From Takakia lepidozioides (lineage: Eukaryota > Streptophyta > Takakiopsida > Takakiales > Takakiaceae): DNA of 60,000 bases. The stretch spans positions 13,208,001 through 13,268,000 of the forward strand of contig CM060733.1 of assembly GCA_030704615.1 (NCBI GenBank), read 5' to 3'. The position numbers and the translations under genes were made by a program. Each line of letters starts with the position of its first letter. Position 1 is the first letter of the stretch. Positions 11,901 through 24,600 of this stretch are shown one piece after another. The notes under the pieces are model-generated. The model was not told the DNA's origin. It did not search any database and saw only the letters and a program-made list of their open reading frames with translations.

Positions 11901-14900
11901 CGGGGAGCACAGTATGATTCGTGTATGCCACAGTGCTGCAACAGAAGAAAAATTCATGTACTCCAGATAGGTCTGATCTACAAACAAAATCACATATACT
12001 TTCTACCATAGGAGAACAGTGGACTACATTTGCTTGAGCTCAATTCAAGCAGCTCTGTGACAATACAACGATAGAGAGAGAAAGCACACAGATGCGAACC
12101 TGCCAGTGATAGCCCAGGCCTCGTCCCAGCCCAGTCCCTCTTCATCCATAAGCAAGCGCATGAGCTCAGGGATAGCAAGAGTGGGGTGGGTGTCATTCAT
12201 TTGCACTGCCACTTTGGTGGGGAAGTTCCTCCACTCAATAGCATCCTTAGGGCGCCTTTCTTTGAACCTTGCTATAATATCCTGCAATTCAAACCTCAAA
12301 CTTAGGGTCAAGGACATCTGCAGAGAACTATCGTTAGGTTCCACACATGTACCTCCTTTCACTGTTTCCCCATTGAAGAGTATGATATACATACAATTTT
12401 TGTAGCATGAATGCACAAGAAGCTAGAACCACAGAGCCTGCTGTTTGGTATGCCAACAATGTTTAGATACTGCATTTGTAGACTCAAGCTGGAGTAGTAA
12501 CAGATGCATTTGGAATTCAACTAGAAATGGAACACCGACAGGGCCAATGCTTGTGAGAGCTTCATTTTGGTCTGCAGACATCCTGAGTCACTTCTTCCAA
12601 TGGTCTTCCTAATCAGCTGGAAACTAACCACTTGATGTCCAAGAGCAAGGATGTATTTCATTGAAGTGGAATTTACGAAGCGAGAATTATGACAATCTAA
12701 TGGAATCATCAAACCTGCAAGGAGGCACTGCAGAGAAGATACTGCTGCTTGAGACGTAAAAGCTTTCCATCCTCAGTGGCATCACCCGGATATAGCACCG
12801 CACAGATCTGTCCTCCAATACACACAAAATCTATCAACACCACGTAATGCTTTGTAAACAATAAGGTTGTCTTTAGAGGAAGTCTTGACCACAAAACCCT
12901 TGCCTCCAAGGAACTCAAATGCTTACTGAGAAAAGTAACTTCTCTCTGTTTAGGATTTTATAGCTGGTGGTCCTACTCGACCAAGTGCAGAAAAAACATA
13001 TCTAACATCACCACCCCTCTCCATCCTCCACAACTATGGCACACATGATATTCCCAATCGACAATGCACATATTCACTGACAAAATATCACCATACTTCA
13101 AATTTCACAAATGCAGGCTGAAACAAGCAGCACACAGCAATGTTTGAACTTCACATCAAGGGGTTCAAATTTCTCCAAAACAAAGCTTAGCACTGGATTA
13201 TCAATCAGAACAATTCTAAGGTTCAAGACGAACCTGATCAGCCTTGGACTGCAAGATGGCTGCCTTCTCAAGCTCCCCAGCATTGAAGGAGTAAAGGTCA
13301 AAGTCCTTTGGTGGGGCCTTTGCTTCCCAGATGCGGAGGCTGATAGTGTTCTTTGTCTTGTAGCCTGGAATTGGCACATCATATGCCAATGCCTGCATAA
13401 GTTCTCCTCCCACCCATTTACGCCTGCCAGTCATCACAGTTAGGAAAAGTTAGCACAGCTTTCAGGGTTGGAGAGGGAAGTACTAAATAAAATTTCAATT
13501 GCCCTATCCTGGTGACCACGTACCATGCATCTTGCTCTGGATGGAGCAGAAAGATGGTAAAAAATGGGAGGAGGGTAGAATGGGGGCCACTACAATTTTA
13601 TAAGGCCGCTCCAGTAATGGGTATTATTGGACTACATGAAAATGCCAGGTTCTAACTCCTACTGCAACTTCTCAATATATATCAGGAATTCTGAATTTTA
13701 TAACTCTGACTAGCGATGATTTGGCCTGTTTCAAACAGTGGGTCTTGCTTTCAATGAAGTAACCAACCTTCAGATACTTGACTTGTCCATGCAAGCCAAC
13801 CAGCGATCTTACATCACATTGAACCCGTTTGTTCTTTAAGGCAAAGTGGGGAGTTCGTGTAATTTGGAGGTTCATGAAGCAACTGCCAGATTACAAGGGC
13901 ACTGAGCAGTCTAGCTTTGAGACTATCCCTACGCTTAGCATATTTCTCCCACCCAGTAGACGCATACTCAAAAGGCTGGTCTATGGACCTGGGGAAACAT
14001 ATATCTATCATAATCAAGTCCATCCCTCTGCAATGGCAAAGTTTACAGTGTGCCAGCAAACTCCAAGCAGGTGTGGAGAGGACAACAAGCATCACTCTCC
14101 CTCACCACATAAACACTGCCGATCACTGTCAACTTGCAGACCCCAACACACAGATGGAAGACATGACAAAGAGAGTGTGCAAGGAACAGAATACATACTG
14201 GCCGTTAGGTCCGGCTTGAACCTCACCAAAGAAGCGAATTGGATATGAAATGTCATAACGAACAATCTCCCAAGGGCTAAATTTCTGCAAATCCTCAGGT
14301 CACATGCTCATATGTTGAGAGATGTACCCATTCAAGAGTGAGGTGAGAAGAACGCTCACACACTCCTTCAATCAACCATCTACCAACTGAGGTCTCAGAA
14401 CCAAACCAAATAATTTCTAAGAACATCTGCCTTCCAGAAAAATTGAAAGAGATTCACATTGAAATGGTAAATTGTGAGACAGATGGACTGAGGTGTCCCT
14501 TTAACCTTTCCAAGTTTTGAAAGCACGGAGACGAAAATTCCAAACATTAAAAAAGGAGAGGTTGCTCAGGACAGATAAGTTCAATTCAATTTCTTCATTC
14601 AATGCACTACAAACATCTGGATAGAACACACATGTTGAGTGATGGGCTTTTCTGTCAAATGGAAAAAGAAATTATTCATAGAAAAAACAAGATGCCTCCA
14701 GATTGACAATAACCACTAGGTATCAACAGGACGCTATTAGACATGAATGGTACTGATCAGTTCACTAGTTGACTAATTAGGAGGTGATCAACAGTAGTCC
14801 CGAATAATGATGCTCAGCAAATCACTGTCAATAACTAGGAGGTGATGAATACAGTATGGTGTAGGCAAACAAGCACCAACCTCAAGCCAATCTTCGGCAG

Positions 14901-17089
14901 ATTCCTCCTGCCCATTTGCTGTGATACGCTGAGCAAAGAGACCATACTTGTAGCGCAAGCCATAGCCCCATGCAGGTAGGTTGAGTGTTGCCATGGAGTC
15001 TAGAAAGCATGAAGCCAGCCGGCCCAGCCCTCCATTTCCCAACGCTGCATCCCGCTCCTGTTACACAATCAATGCCCTTACGCAGTTGCTTCACATTGCT
15101 GGGTAAAGGGAGGCAAGAAAGTAAGAAATTTATTACATCTGCAGCAGGCCCAGAGATTGTACTCATGCCGTTCCCTGCGAACGGTGGCTTGCCATAGACT
15201 TACAGCCATTGACCCCAGAGAAAGAGAGAGAGAGAGAGAGAGAGGACAGGGAGGACGTAACACATTGTAATCACAGTAATTTTGCACCATCCTGACAGCC
15301 AGATATTCTGCAGGAGATAAAAAAAAATGCTAAAGCAATTGTCTAGATGAACAAGGGCTATAGATTCCAAGAACGGGCATTAAATAAACACTGAGCAGAT
15401 ACATTGAGAACATCTAGAACCCAAACCTGTTCCACAATGTTCTCAAGATCGTGGCCAAGCTTTGAAAGGGCGCCTGCATAGGCATCTCCCAGGTTAAGGT
15501 TACCAATGGCATTCGTAAGTGCCCGGCCCTGCAAATACTCCATGGATATGTAGTAGGTCTGCTTCGGGTCGACCTTGTGAAAGTGAGCATATGTCTCATT
15601 CCATCTCTGCCATTTCAAAGAAGTTTTGTTGTCAGTAATTCAAATCCATGCGGTTGTGTAGCCTTCAAATCACAAGTCAAATTGCCTGGGGGAGTGTGGC
15701 TGTCAGCTTGAAAGAGCACAATCAAAACCTCTTCTCCTTGCTTTTATTTGATGGGACACATTTGAAGACAACCGCTGATTTACCATTGTCAGTAATTATC
15801 GATAACTGCCACTCATCAGGCACTGCGTGAAGACCATCAAAGCCTAACACATATTCACCAGCTCATGGTGCTCTATAGGCTTCCTAGCTTAGTACTTGGA
15901 CGACAGACACGTTTTCCTAAGTGATTCCAAACAATTGCGTCTAACACTGTGAAATTTGTTTCAAGTAGCGAGACATTCTACGAGGTCTTACAAAGACGTC
16001 GTGAGCTGCAGTCCAACTACCAGCATTCAAATCAAGCGCGCCCAAACAGCAGTTACACAACTACAGGTAATCTGAACACCAGATAAAGTCTACAACTCCA
16101 CTCTGATGTTCATTTGCGCACACGCACGGATTTTGAGCCTCTGAAAGACCTTGAAAGGCCTACGAGTCGGATGCCAATCCAGTCTATCTCTAGAAAAATC
16201 CACAGGCCATTAGATTACAGCAATGAGATTGCCATGATTATGTACAACCTTCCAGCATGTGACAATTCAGATTGTCAAGTCCGCATGACTGGGCACCGAG
16301 CTCTCTTCGTGTCAGATGCTCCGACTGCTTAAATGGAACAGTTCGAGTCCTTTTCGTCGAGTATCAATCTCACTCGTGTCAGGACATTACAACTATTACT
16401 AAGTACGTTCTTAAAATGTCCGTGGGCTTGCTCGTAGGAATTCTGTAAACTTTCTGAAGCCATTCCTGGTCGCTGTTACACCAACGCCTGATCACAAGCC
16501 ACTCTGCTAACATAACGGTCTTCCTGAGAGGAAATTCTTCTCCAATCGGCGAAATTCTGACACCGAAGGCTTAGAATGGTTCTCCAGGTGAAGACAAAGA
16601 AGTGGATGATAGACGGCCAGACTTCAAAGGACTGCACAACTGTGGTCGGAGGCCACCTTATTCTCATTCTCATTCACTTTACAGACGGCGGCATTCCAAA
16701 CTTCATACTTACATTTCAGGAAGAGATCACATGTACAAGCAGACCGAGTCTAACACTTTCCAACCAAATGAGGCAAAATCAAAACGTTGTGAAAACACCA
16801 CATTTTCATCACAGGAGAGTTCAAAGCAGCGCACATGGATGAGAGTGTCCCGAACACTTTCAGCGGTGGAATTGAAGGCCTGCTCAGGCTCGAACTTGAA
16901 AGGCGAGAAATGAGGAGAGTACTGTGCGTGGTACTTAATATTCGCAGCCACACCAAAGGCATCTTCAGGGGTAGGGTGAGCGATGGCAGGCACAGATCGC
17001 AGAGGAATAGCATTGGGAGCCCGCTGCTCCTTTTGCAATTCTACCTCCGTGGCAACACCATTGTCCTTCGACACTACGGTGGGAGCCAT
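5844..17089 (-). CDS. PHS2: Alpha-1,4-glucan phosphorylase, cytosolic (Pho2/PHS2) type, 15 exons
   Basis: Exons (minus, 5' to 3'): 17089-16835, 15606-15427, 15057-14881, 14284-14199, 13423-13234, 12807-12715, 12281-12100, 11935-11818, 11589-11461, 11024-10806, 9094-8891, 8414-8256, 7869-7606, 7394-7204, 5970-5844. All introns are GT-AG and phases agree, giving 857 codons plus stop. The enzyme releases glucose-1-phosphate from alpha-glucan ends using pyridoxal phosphate. Family motifs run throughout: [73 protein letters not shown] and the cofactor site [14 protein letters not shown], with the lysine at about residue 703. The roughly 80-residue insertion of plastidial forms, normally just before VRMANLCVV, is absent, and no transit peptide is seen, so a cytosolic location is inferred. 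It ends with [14 protein letters not shown]. No lesion was found. Several introns carry LINE 3' ends. Confidence 0.95.
6150..6600 (-). mobile_element. LINE-A 3' ends, two in tandem, in the last phosphorylase intron
   Basis: The minus strand carries the 3' end of the LINE whose longer copy lies at 41540-44440. Two units follow each other, each containing the stretch GGGTCAATGGCCACAAGGC and ending in CTTATGAGTAC or similar followed by a CT run. Farther 5' (6600-6500) is the end of the coding part (GCCCAGGCCCTCCTGAGG...). Compared with the right copy, about 2.5 kb of LINE interior is missing. The flank on the 5' side (6600-6660, CTCTCTATCCTCTCTTC) is the same as at 41520-41540, so both arms share one ancestral LINE insertion. 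Confidence 0.75.
6885..7200. repeat. Perfect tandem duplication, 2 x 158 bp
   Basis: 6885-7042 and 7043-7200 read as identical 158-base units, each beginning GAATATAGAGATCG and ending GAATTTTTGACT. The unit abuts the splice donor of phosphorylase exon 14 (exon end 7204) and includes a minus-strand LINE-B tail (CCCATAAGCTCTTTGAGC). The inverted copy at 41086-41255 has a single unit, so the doubling happened in this arm only. Confidence 0.9.
9145..9610 (-). mobile_element. LINE-A 3' fragment in phosphorylase intron 10
   Basis: On the minus strand 9610-9360 encodes the C-terminal zinc-knuckle-like end of the LINE-A reverse transcriptase protein ([32 protein letters not shown]), the same sequence as 43780-43945 of the long copy. 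It is followed by the shared 3' untranslated region and ends in GAGTACATTCTCTCC. It is a 5'-truncated insertion or remnant oriented with the gene. The inverted phosphorylase copy lacks most of it (see 39108). Confidence 0.85.
10105..10185 (-). mobile_element. LINE-A 3' tail, very short
   Basis: Reverse complement of 10105-10185 is the last about 70 bases of LINE-A (TTGAGC-rich start, GGTCAATGGCCACAAGGC, then CTTATGAGTACAATCTCTC). It is flanked on both sides by AGAGAG-type sequence. It is a severely 5'-truncated copy in the intron between phosphorylase exons 10 and 11. Confidence 0.75.
10240..10780 (-). mobile_element. LINE-B 3' fragments in phosphorylase intron 10
   Basis: The minus strand at 10620-10430 reads [10 protein letters not shown], then FQYEDQKC, with small frame breaks, matching the C-terminal end of LINE-B at 57190-57310 (ENRGRFHCQF, HYEDQKC). 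Around it, 10780-10640 and 10330-10250 on the minus strand resemble the LINE-B 3' untranslated end (CCCATAAGCTCTTTGAGCTT). At least two overlapping or nested tails are therefore present. All are dead fragments. Confidence 0.6.
15150..15225 (-). mobile_element. LINE-A 3' tail, degenerate
   Basis: On the minus strand, GGGGTCAATGGCTG and GAGTACAATCTC at the expected distance identify a diverged LINE-A tail. It lies in the phosphorylase intron between exons 2 and 3. A (GA)n run (15219-15243) adjoins it. Confidence 0.6.
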
Positions 17090-18000
17090 CCCCACCCCCC
17101 CTACACACACTCACTCACTCCCTCCCTCACAAAACTCTACAGATGCTCAGTCCCCAATCGCTTTTACAACAATGAAGAACAGATTGCCTGCGGTCGTCTT
17201 GTAAGACACAAATACAACACTTTTTTGTCTTCTGCCAAAATTCCGGTGGCGCTCCCGGCTCTGCACGATATTCAACGCTGACAGGCCGTCCCTCCCTCCC
17301 CTTCTTTGAAGACTATCTGAAAAAGCACAGCTGGGCCCGTACACACAATGCCTAGCTCAGAACTACAGCGGAAGCAGCGCCGTGATCGTCCCGGCCTCTC
17401 CAATCTCTGCAAAGCGCTTCACCTTTCTAGAAATTGTTGTAAACGCCCTGCACCATCCGCAACGCCTTCACTATCTCTTTGTAAACACACACTCTGCGGA
17501 GTAGTGGGCCCCTCTGCGGAGATATGCGAGAAGAGCGTGGTCCTCCGCCACCGGCTGATCCCGTCTCCGACCGGCCCCGCAAGTCACTCACAACAACAAC
17601 AAAAAACAAAGATAGGTAACCGCGGGCAATGACAAAACTTTCCAGCTCAGCCCGCATATGCTAACGAGTATTCGTGTCACACGGAGTGCGAATCTGAGGG
17701 AATAAAGCCAAAAAGCAGAGTCTAGGGCCAATCGCCTGCCACACGTCGTTCTTGGAGCATCCGCAGCGATGAGCGGCCTCAAAGTCTCAGTGTACGTGCC
17801 AGCCACCAGCTGCCCTATGGCCTGCACTGTGCCCGCCCTGCCCGACAAATCTTGTCGTGCATGCTCTGAAAAATATATCTTGTATACGTAAAGAGGAGCC
17901 ACGAAATGTTATCCAGACGTTTTGTGGGTTTGGGAATGTGGAAGGGACTGCAGCGTCTTTTTTATTGGCGAATTTTCCACCTAAAAAAATAAAACAGAAT
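17090..18000 (-). promoter_or_regulatory. 5' flank of the phosphorylase gene
   Basis: This is the region upstream of the phosphorylase start codon (17089-17087, ATGGCTCCC). It is GC-richer than the sequence beyond 18000 and has pyrimidine/purine runs (17086-17125). It should hold the 5' untranslated region and core promoter. I cannot place a transcription start or a convincing TATA box. Confidence 0.35.
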
Positions 18001-19888
18001 ATTCTGTCAAAAATTCCCTGTTTTTTCATGGATGAAATCACCAAATTTCTTCAAATAAAAAATAAATTATCGATGATATAAATGGATATAATTTACATAA
18101 AATGGATGAAATTGAGTGGATGAACAGAATATACCGTTATTTTTTGCAAAACTCTGTTGCCACTCGTGCTGTTTTCCAAATTTCTTAAGAAAAACGCCTG
18201 GAACCTGTCCCGGTACCCAGTACTTAGCAACACCGCCTCCGATATGGGCGTGGGCACCCTGGGGTCCTCCCGTTTCACGTCGAAGATGTGACGGAGCCGT
18301 GTGCCTATTTTCGATTGGCCGCATGTGAGAATCCAAGTTGGGCGATGTGTGACCGTACTGTTAAAACTTGTTGGGATAATCAACAAGTTTGCAGGGAATT
18401 GCACATCCCCACAATTCGGTCGTCTGTCCTCTCAGTCAAATTGCCAATCCTTCAACAAAAATTAAAGAGCTTATAAATCTCTGGCCCTTCCATCGGCCTT
18501 TCTCAAAAAAGAAAGAAAAAGAGCGGTACTCGTTGGAGCATACTTTGAGAAATGCATGTGCCTGCTTCTAACTGGGTGCATGGCACTCCTTATCGAAAAC
18601 TAATTGATCTTAAAGCGGCAGCCGAATTTTAACTTTGGAAATTTTTCGTAAGAAGTTGGTCGAGGTAATACCCGACAGCGTATCAGTCGTGACTCGTGAT
18701 ACCGCCTCCAGCACGTGCGGCAGCACGCAAACCATGCGGCGGGCCGTTGCGTCATTGGCCGATGCCGTCACCCGTGGGTCCACCGGTTCAACCGGTCAGG
18801 CAAGCCTCCGGCCCTTCTTGAAAAGAGGATGACGCCTGCTTGTATAAATATATAACTTATACATAGGTGGGAAGGCTAAAAACAGGTTTTGGATGCCTGC
18901 GGTCACCCTACAAAATACAAGTTTATCAACAAAGCGTACGTACAAGTGGACCTTGCCATTATTTTAGTAATTTAATATTCACGAAAAACTTTCCTAATAA
19001 TAATAACACTGAACTGCCGGGCCCCCTCAGTCCTCGCCCTGTCAGTGTTTTCTTTTTACTTTTCCGAAGGGGCCACATGTACATTCTTCCCAGTGCCCAT
19101 GTGGCGAGAATAACGAGGTGACCGGGTTAAAATGTCGATATAACAGGTGGCACTTTTTAAACAAGCGCAGAGGCAAAATCAGGCCCCTCATATCCAGGAC
19201 TACTACCGGTGCTTTCTGGCGAATTTTTCGGTTTTTACCCCCCATAATTCGGTTGTCCAAGTAGCTGACCCATTTTCCAGGTCGTAATCTGGAGATTTTT
19301 TGCCAGAAAAAAAACATTGCTCGAGGATATTAGAGGATATATCCTCATTTTAATTTGATTAAATGGGCACCGTTCTCTTTTTTAAGAAGTAATAACTTAA
19401 ACTAGATAATAATAATAATTATATATATATATATATATAGTGTTGGATGCACTTTTTTGTTTTACTTTCTCAGGGGGTTATCCACTGGCCCCGGGTAACA
19501 CGGCAGTGCCCCGGTTTCACCGTTACAGACCCAAAACTGAAACCAAACTAGACCGAGGACTTTGAAACAAGGTAAGAAGTAACCTGACCTGGCGTTTCCT
19601 GCAAAGAACTGGATTAAATGGTTTCCAGATTAAATGGTTTCCAGTTTCCAGTTGCGTACTCTTTGTAAACGACTGATGGACCATTGGGATAACCTCACAT
19701 ATATGAGCTACATACGGCTTCCCTTGGCAAAACTTGACATATGACCTATAGCCTGCTGCTCATGTTACAAGTTACATGCTCTTGCAAGTTACATAGTTCT
19801 TTTTAGTTTTTTTTACAAATTTAGAATTTACTTTTGAGTATTTTTTGTAATGAAAACCTGCAATCCTCATATGTTTTTTTTTTTTAAA
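18000..19888. other. No gene recognised; (TA)n at 19420-19439
   Basis: Mixed AT-rich and GC-rich sequence with only short unconvincing frames. The one clear item is a (TA)10 microsatellite at 19420-19439. Confidence 0.4.
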
Positions 19889-19962
19889 AGGAAACCTGGG
19901 AGTGACTGCTCACAATTTAGGCCCTTGAGGAGGGGGAAAAATTAACCCCCTTTCAGATAAGC
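19889..19962 (-). mobile_element. SINE 3' fragment
   Basis: The reverse complement (AAGGGGGTTAATTTTTCCCC, then CTCAAGGGCCTAAATTGTGAGC) matches the 3' half of the full SINE at 25048-25252 with a few substitutions. The tRNA-like head is missing, so this is a truncated copy on the minus strand. Confidence 0.7.
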
Positions 19963-20127
19963 CATTAGGCACACAGGAGGGAAACAAAAGGATACAGGAA
20001 GCCTGTTCTGTAGTCAATAAATAAGAGTGCAGCTGAAGTCACGGCAATTTAGTTCTCTAATCGCGTCCAGTGACCTTAGATGACTCTGCCCATGTTTTCT
20101 GGTCTACTTCCCGGCCATCTCTTTTCT

Positions 20128-20175
20128 CTTTCTTTTCTTTCTCATAAAGGACCATTTCATTTCATTTCATTTCTC
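20128..20175 (+). mobile_element. LINE-B 3' tail with (TTTCA)n
   Basis: CATAAAGGACCATTTCATTT followed by further TTTCA units equals the terminal end of LINE-B (compare TAAAGTACCATTTCATTTC at 57446-57473). Only the last few dozen bases are present. Confidence 0.5.
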
Positions 20176-21287
20176 CTTGAGTGTTGTTACCACCATGCTT
20201 GGAAAGCTTCAGTGTTGCAAGATAATTGTGTTTCCTCTGCTTTCTTCCAACGACTGTGGACACTATTAGGATTAACATTGAGGTAAGCCTTGCAGTGTGC
20301 TATTAGCATTGTATTTTGCTGTGACAAGACAAAGACACCTCCAGTTTGGATTTAGATATCAAAGCTGGGATTTTATATGTAGCCCTGCAGAAGTAATGAG
20401 CCAACCATGGCCACCCACCCTCCTTGATACCCTTGATGTGTGCCTGTTTTCATCCATCTCTTCTCTCCCAGCTCTAATCCAGCTGAAATTCATCTAATTC
20501 CTTAAATCATTAAAAAAAAAAAAACCAGAACCGGCCCCCTATTCAAAAGTTGAAACCGAAACACAGATTGAACCCTTACATGAATTATGCCACCTTCCAT
20601 GCAAGGTGAGTCTTGATGGCTGTCACAAATGCAAAATTGTCATTTTTCTTAAAGAAACTAAATGTTTCCAACAAGTTTTATGGGAACAACCCATGATATA
20701 CGGTTACCCATGTGGCCAACAAGTTGATGCTACGTAGTTCCTACAAGGCCAACAAAATTTCAGATGAGGTGATGCATGACACAAAGATCGATCAGATAAA
20801 GAAGCATCTATTGAAACTTAATGGACTAACCCGGGAATAAACATCTTGAATACCACATCCAATATATAGTACACCAATGTATACCAAACATTGCGTTGTG
20901 CACCAAAAAACAAGTTCCTCTTGACATCCATATATTTCTTAGAATGTGCTTTAGAGCATGGTCTTCACAAGCCACGGATTTGTGGCGTCCACGTCACATA
21001 CGGTGGAAGTGGTATGTTCTGAAGTGGTTAGTTTACCACTGTGACACGTCAGACGTGACTTGGCTGACCACTGTGACACGTAAGCGAACAGCTGGACTTG
21101 GAGGCAAGTGATCGTAACCACTATCTTTAACCACTACGGACACGTCATGTCTTTAACCACTGCTGAGTCAAGATCCACTGGGTCTAGACCATTCTGGGCC
21201 AGAGTGGTTGGGTGTCTTTTCCCACTCAAAATGAGTGGTTACCAGAGTGGTTATTCCGCGTTTTTCTTCTAGTGGCATGTCTATCAA
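20176..21287. other. No gene recognised
   Basis: No recognisable coding or RNA gene was found. Several short repeats of CCACTGTGACACGT-like sequence occur at 21030-21140, too few and imperfect to name. Confidence 0.35.
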
Positions 21288-21566
21288 ATGCGAGCGAGGG
21301 GGTTGCGTCCCCTAACCCATTTGGAGTTTTCGCTGGCCTTAGCACACGCCCTTACAGCTCCTACCAGGCTGCCTGTGCGTCTGATTCATGTGCCTGTGTT
21401 GGCGACAAACCCTTCCCGCTGGCATTCCTCTTTACACAGCCCGCTTCGTCGTGTGTGCATCCACTGTGGGGCACTGCATACCCACTACCTCTGTCCCCAA
21501 TACGAGGATGCATTCTTGTGTCTTGGCAATTGTTGGCGTGAGGCACATCAACTCTGGGGTCGATGA
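21288..21566 (+). CDS. ORF with HIT-type-like zinc-finger pattern, doubtful
   Basis: A 92-codon plus-strand frame ends with VCIHCGALHTHYLCPQ and then LCLGNCWREAH. The spacing C-x2-C, Y-x-C-P, C-x3-C, x3-H resembles a HIT-type zinc finger, in which one cysteine (the position after CPQ) is tyrosine. The rest of the frame has no recognised domain. No introns or neighbours support it, so it may be a decayed or chance frame. Treat as hypothetical. Confidence 0.25.
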   Translation: MRARGLRPLTHLEFSLALAHALTAPTRLPVRLIHVPVLATNPSRWHSSLHSPLRRVCIHCGALHTHYLCPQYEDAFLCLGNCWREAHQLWGR

Positions 21567-21619
21567 ACATGTGTCTATGTCTGTGTGTGTGCACTACAAG
21601 GAATCGTCAATTTAATGAC

Positions 21620-24600
21620 TGGCGAAACGACTGCAAAGTGAGTCGTTGCATACAAAAAATGATTGGGTAACTCGGAGTGCCAACAGACTAGTATCTTCGG
21701 ACAGCCCAATCGTTGCAGTCATGACGTGGTTGGAGTGGTTTCGGTCAGTCGTTCCGCCAACTGCGGCTCTATTTTATTTTATTTTTTTGGGGGGGCCCAT
21801 GCGGCAGCACAGTGCGCGGCGTTGACTGAATCCTAGACCTTGACCAAGTGGACTTTTGACCGGGGGGTGCAACTTCCCCACGGCGACGACGTTGGAAATA
21901 CAGCCGCGTGGCTATGCGGCGAAACGCCACGTGTTCTCTATCGTGGATTTGGCCACGTGCAGGCCTGAGGCCACACCGCGTGCCGCAATAAGTTGTCTGC
22001 TGGTTGTCTTTACGACTTGCAAGTGGAATCAACAACTAGAGTATTGAAGTGGTTTTGGCCACTTCTGATCCTCATCCGCCATGCCACCATGGCCCCAATT
22101 TGCGACGACTGGCATGTCGTCATTCAGAACCTGGAGTCCGAGGCGCAGTTGTTTCGGACAGAATCGCAACCGCGAGTCGGGTGCGAAAAACACCTATTCC
22201 TTGTAATGGTGTGTAGGTGGGAACCGCATCAGCAGGTGTTTGATGCTGCTACGCTGGCCTCACGACATGGCGGATAGAGTGGGTGGGTGTGTGTGTTTGT
22301 GTTTGGGGGGAGGGGGGGGGGACTGTTTGCATTCAGGCGAAATTCCGGCCAGCGATTACCTAACCTGGAGGAGGCTGGAAATTTCACAAAATCCCACATC
22401 CCAAATGGAATTTTGGGAATTTTGGGGAAATTCTTGGGCAGGCTCGTGTAGTTCTTGGCTTATGAGGGACTGACCGTTGGAATTCCCAATTCAAGAAAAA
22501 TTTGGGGTCCCAATGGGGCCTCTACCATTTCCTTTGCAATTTTTCTTTTTGGACCCCCATTCCAGTCACATACAAAGCCCCCCCCCCCCCCCTCATTTTG
22601 GCAGATTGGGGTGAAATTTGGTGTGAGGGTTTGGGATTGTGCACTTCACTAGAATATAGAACTTTTTCTCCCAGGAAAATTTGGGATCACGGTTTTTTTG
22701 CTTGGTCAAACATGCACTTTTGCTTTGTTTTTTCCATTTTCCAAAAAATGCAACATCTTCAAATGCTATAATCTCCCAAACTGCACGGTGGAATGTCCCC
22801 AAATTTGGAGGGCTTGTGCATCTGGTAGGTAGAAATAAGTTTATATGGTTCATCCACGTGGATGTACGTTGGTAGGCAGGTAGTCGCTGACGTGTGAGGG
22901 TGGGTCCCGGAATTGTCCAAAAACCCAAAAATTGCTCTCGTCGTTTAGGGGTTAAGTTGCAGTGCATAGCCTCTCAACCAAGTAAATGCCAAGAGACCTG
23001 GAAAGAAGGTTGGTGGGGAACTTCATGCGACTTAGAACTCTCCATAATTTAGTTTTTTGGTGAAAAGAAAAACCTTGGAATCGCTTCAAAATTTGCTATC
23101 TAAAGCTACATTTTCTTGTCTTGAAATTTGTTTATTTAGGCTTATGCTTAGATGTCGGCAACGGTGGATTAATCGATAATTTAGTAGATGAAAGACGCAG
23201 TCATGTGTCTCAGTCTATGTGGAATAGTAATATTATATCTATATGTGGCTTTTTTTTTTTTGACATTTTGAAGTTGAATGTTCGTAATTTTGTTTATGTT
23301 TAATTAGGTATTTTTGTCATAGGGAGTTCACCAATTAGTAATGTATCAGCCACATGCATGCACAAAAAGGACTTTTTAAAGACACATATATACATTATTT
23401 ACATACATGAAGGAGTTTTTAAACGAACGAGAGACATACACATTTTACAAGGATCATCACAAGTAAGCTAGTAGCATAGCCATTACATTTGTGAGTCCTT
23501 GGGCTGCGATTTTATCATTTTATTACTGTTATTATTATATTTTCACTTAATTTTAAGAAAGGGAGCGAAGCTCGGTTAAGTGGTTTCTCACAATAGATGC
23601 CATGAAGTTTTTCCATTTGTTTTTTCCTTTCTCTCTAAATGATGATAAATTTGGGAAACCGTGACCTAGATTTGACATGCATATGCAAAGTGGTTAGGCA
23701 ATGTGCCTAAGAATTTGAGAGTAGTATTTACTAATTAGTGTAATTTGTCAATAGTACACAATGGTGACTTTTATCTTCAATTTCTCATATCTTGAATCTA
23801 TTGTCCTTCAATAGCCCTTCTGTAAGTAGTTTATAGTGACCGTACCTTTTCGTTCCTTGAAATCCTTCTATCCCAAGCCCAAACATTGAAACCCTTGTAG
23901 CTGAAGCCAAGAGGAAAATACAATCATGTGGTTGCAACTTGTTGTCCCATAAAAACAAGATAAGATTAGACAATTAGACAATTAAACTGCCCAAATCTTA
24001 ATTGCGGTGTCAATGTTATGACTGAACCACTCAATGGGAGATTTCATCTGCACACATGTCAATGTCGTTGAAATTACACCATGTGTATTGAGAGCTATCT
24101 TGTAAGACATATCAGCTCTTTGAATGAAACATTTTGATAATTACCCTAACATTCTCTATTATCATATTTGTGAAACAGCTAGTAGTATTGGAAAATATTG
24201 TCCCTTCCCCAGAAACTTCGGCAAGGCTCTTTAGGCAGGGCAGTTAAATACTAGATCAACTTCGTCATGAGACTCATCTTCCATGTTTAGGCGTTACTAG
24301 GATGCTTGATCACACTTATCCTAATCCTCTCTCAAATTGTGGAAAGAAATTTTGGGGCATGTTTTAGCCAACATTCTTCCAAGGCACAATATGACTATTT
24401 TGTATACAACTTCAAATTGCTAACTATCAAAAGTTGCCCAATCCATTCAGTTCTAACTTGTAAGCTCAAGTTAGAGGAGCTCAAAAAATCTAAAATTTCC
24501 AAGGTAAAAGATGGAGGGTACATGCAAAATTTACTGTCTTTGGTGCCCAATTTGATTGGTCCATGTAGAGGCTATAAACGTGAGTGAGAAAACTATCAGA

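Noticed and set aside
16727-17281. Long plus-strand frames over the phosphorylase first exon
   Set aside because: They are antisense shadows of exon 1, whose minus-strand frame and splice site fit the gene.
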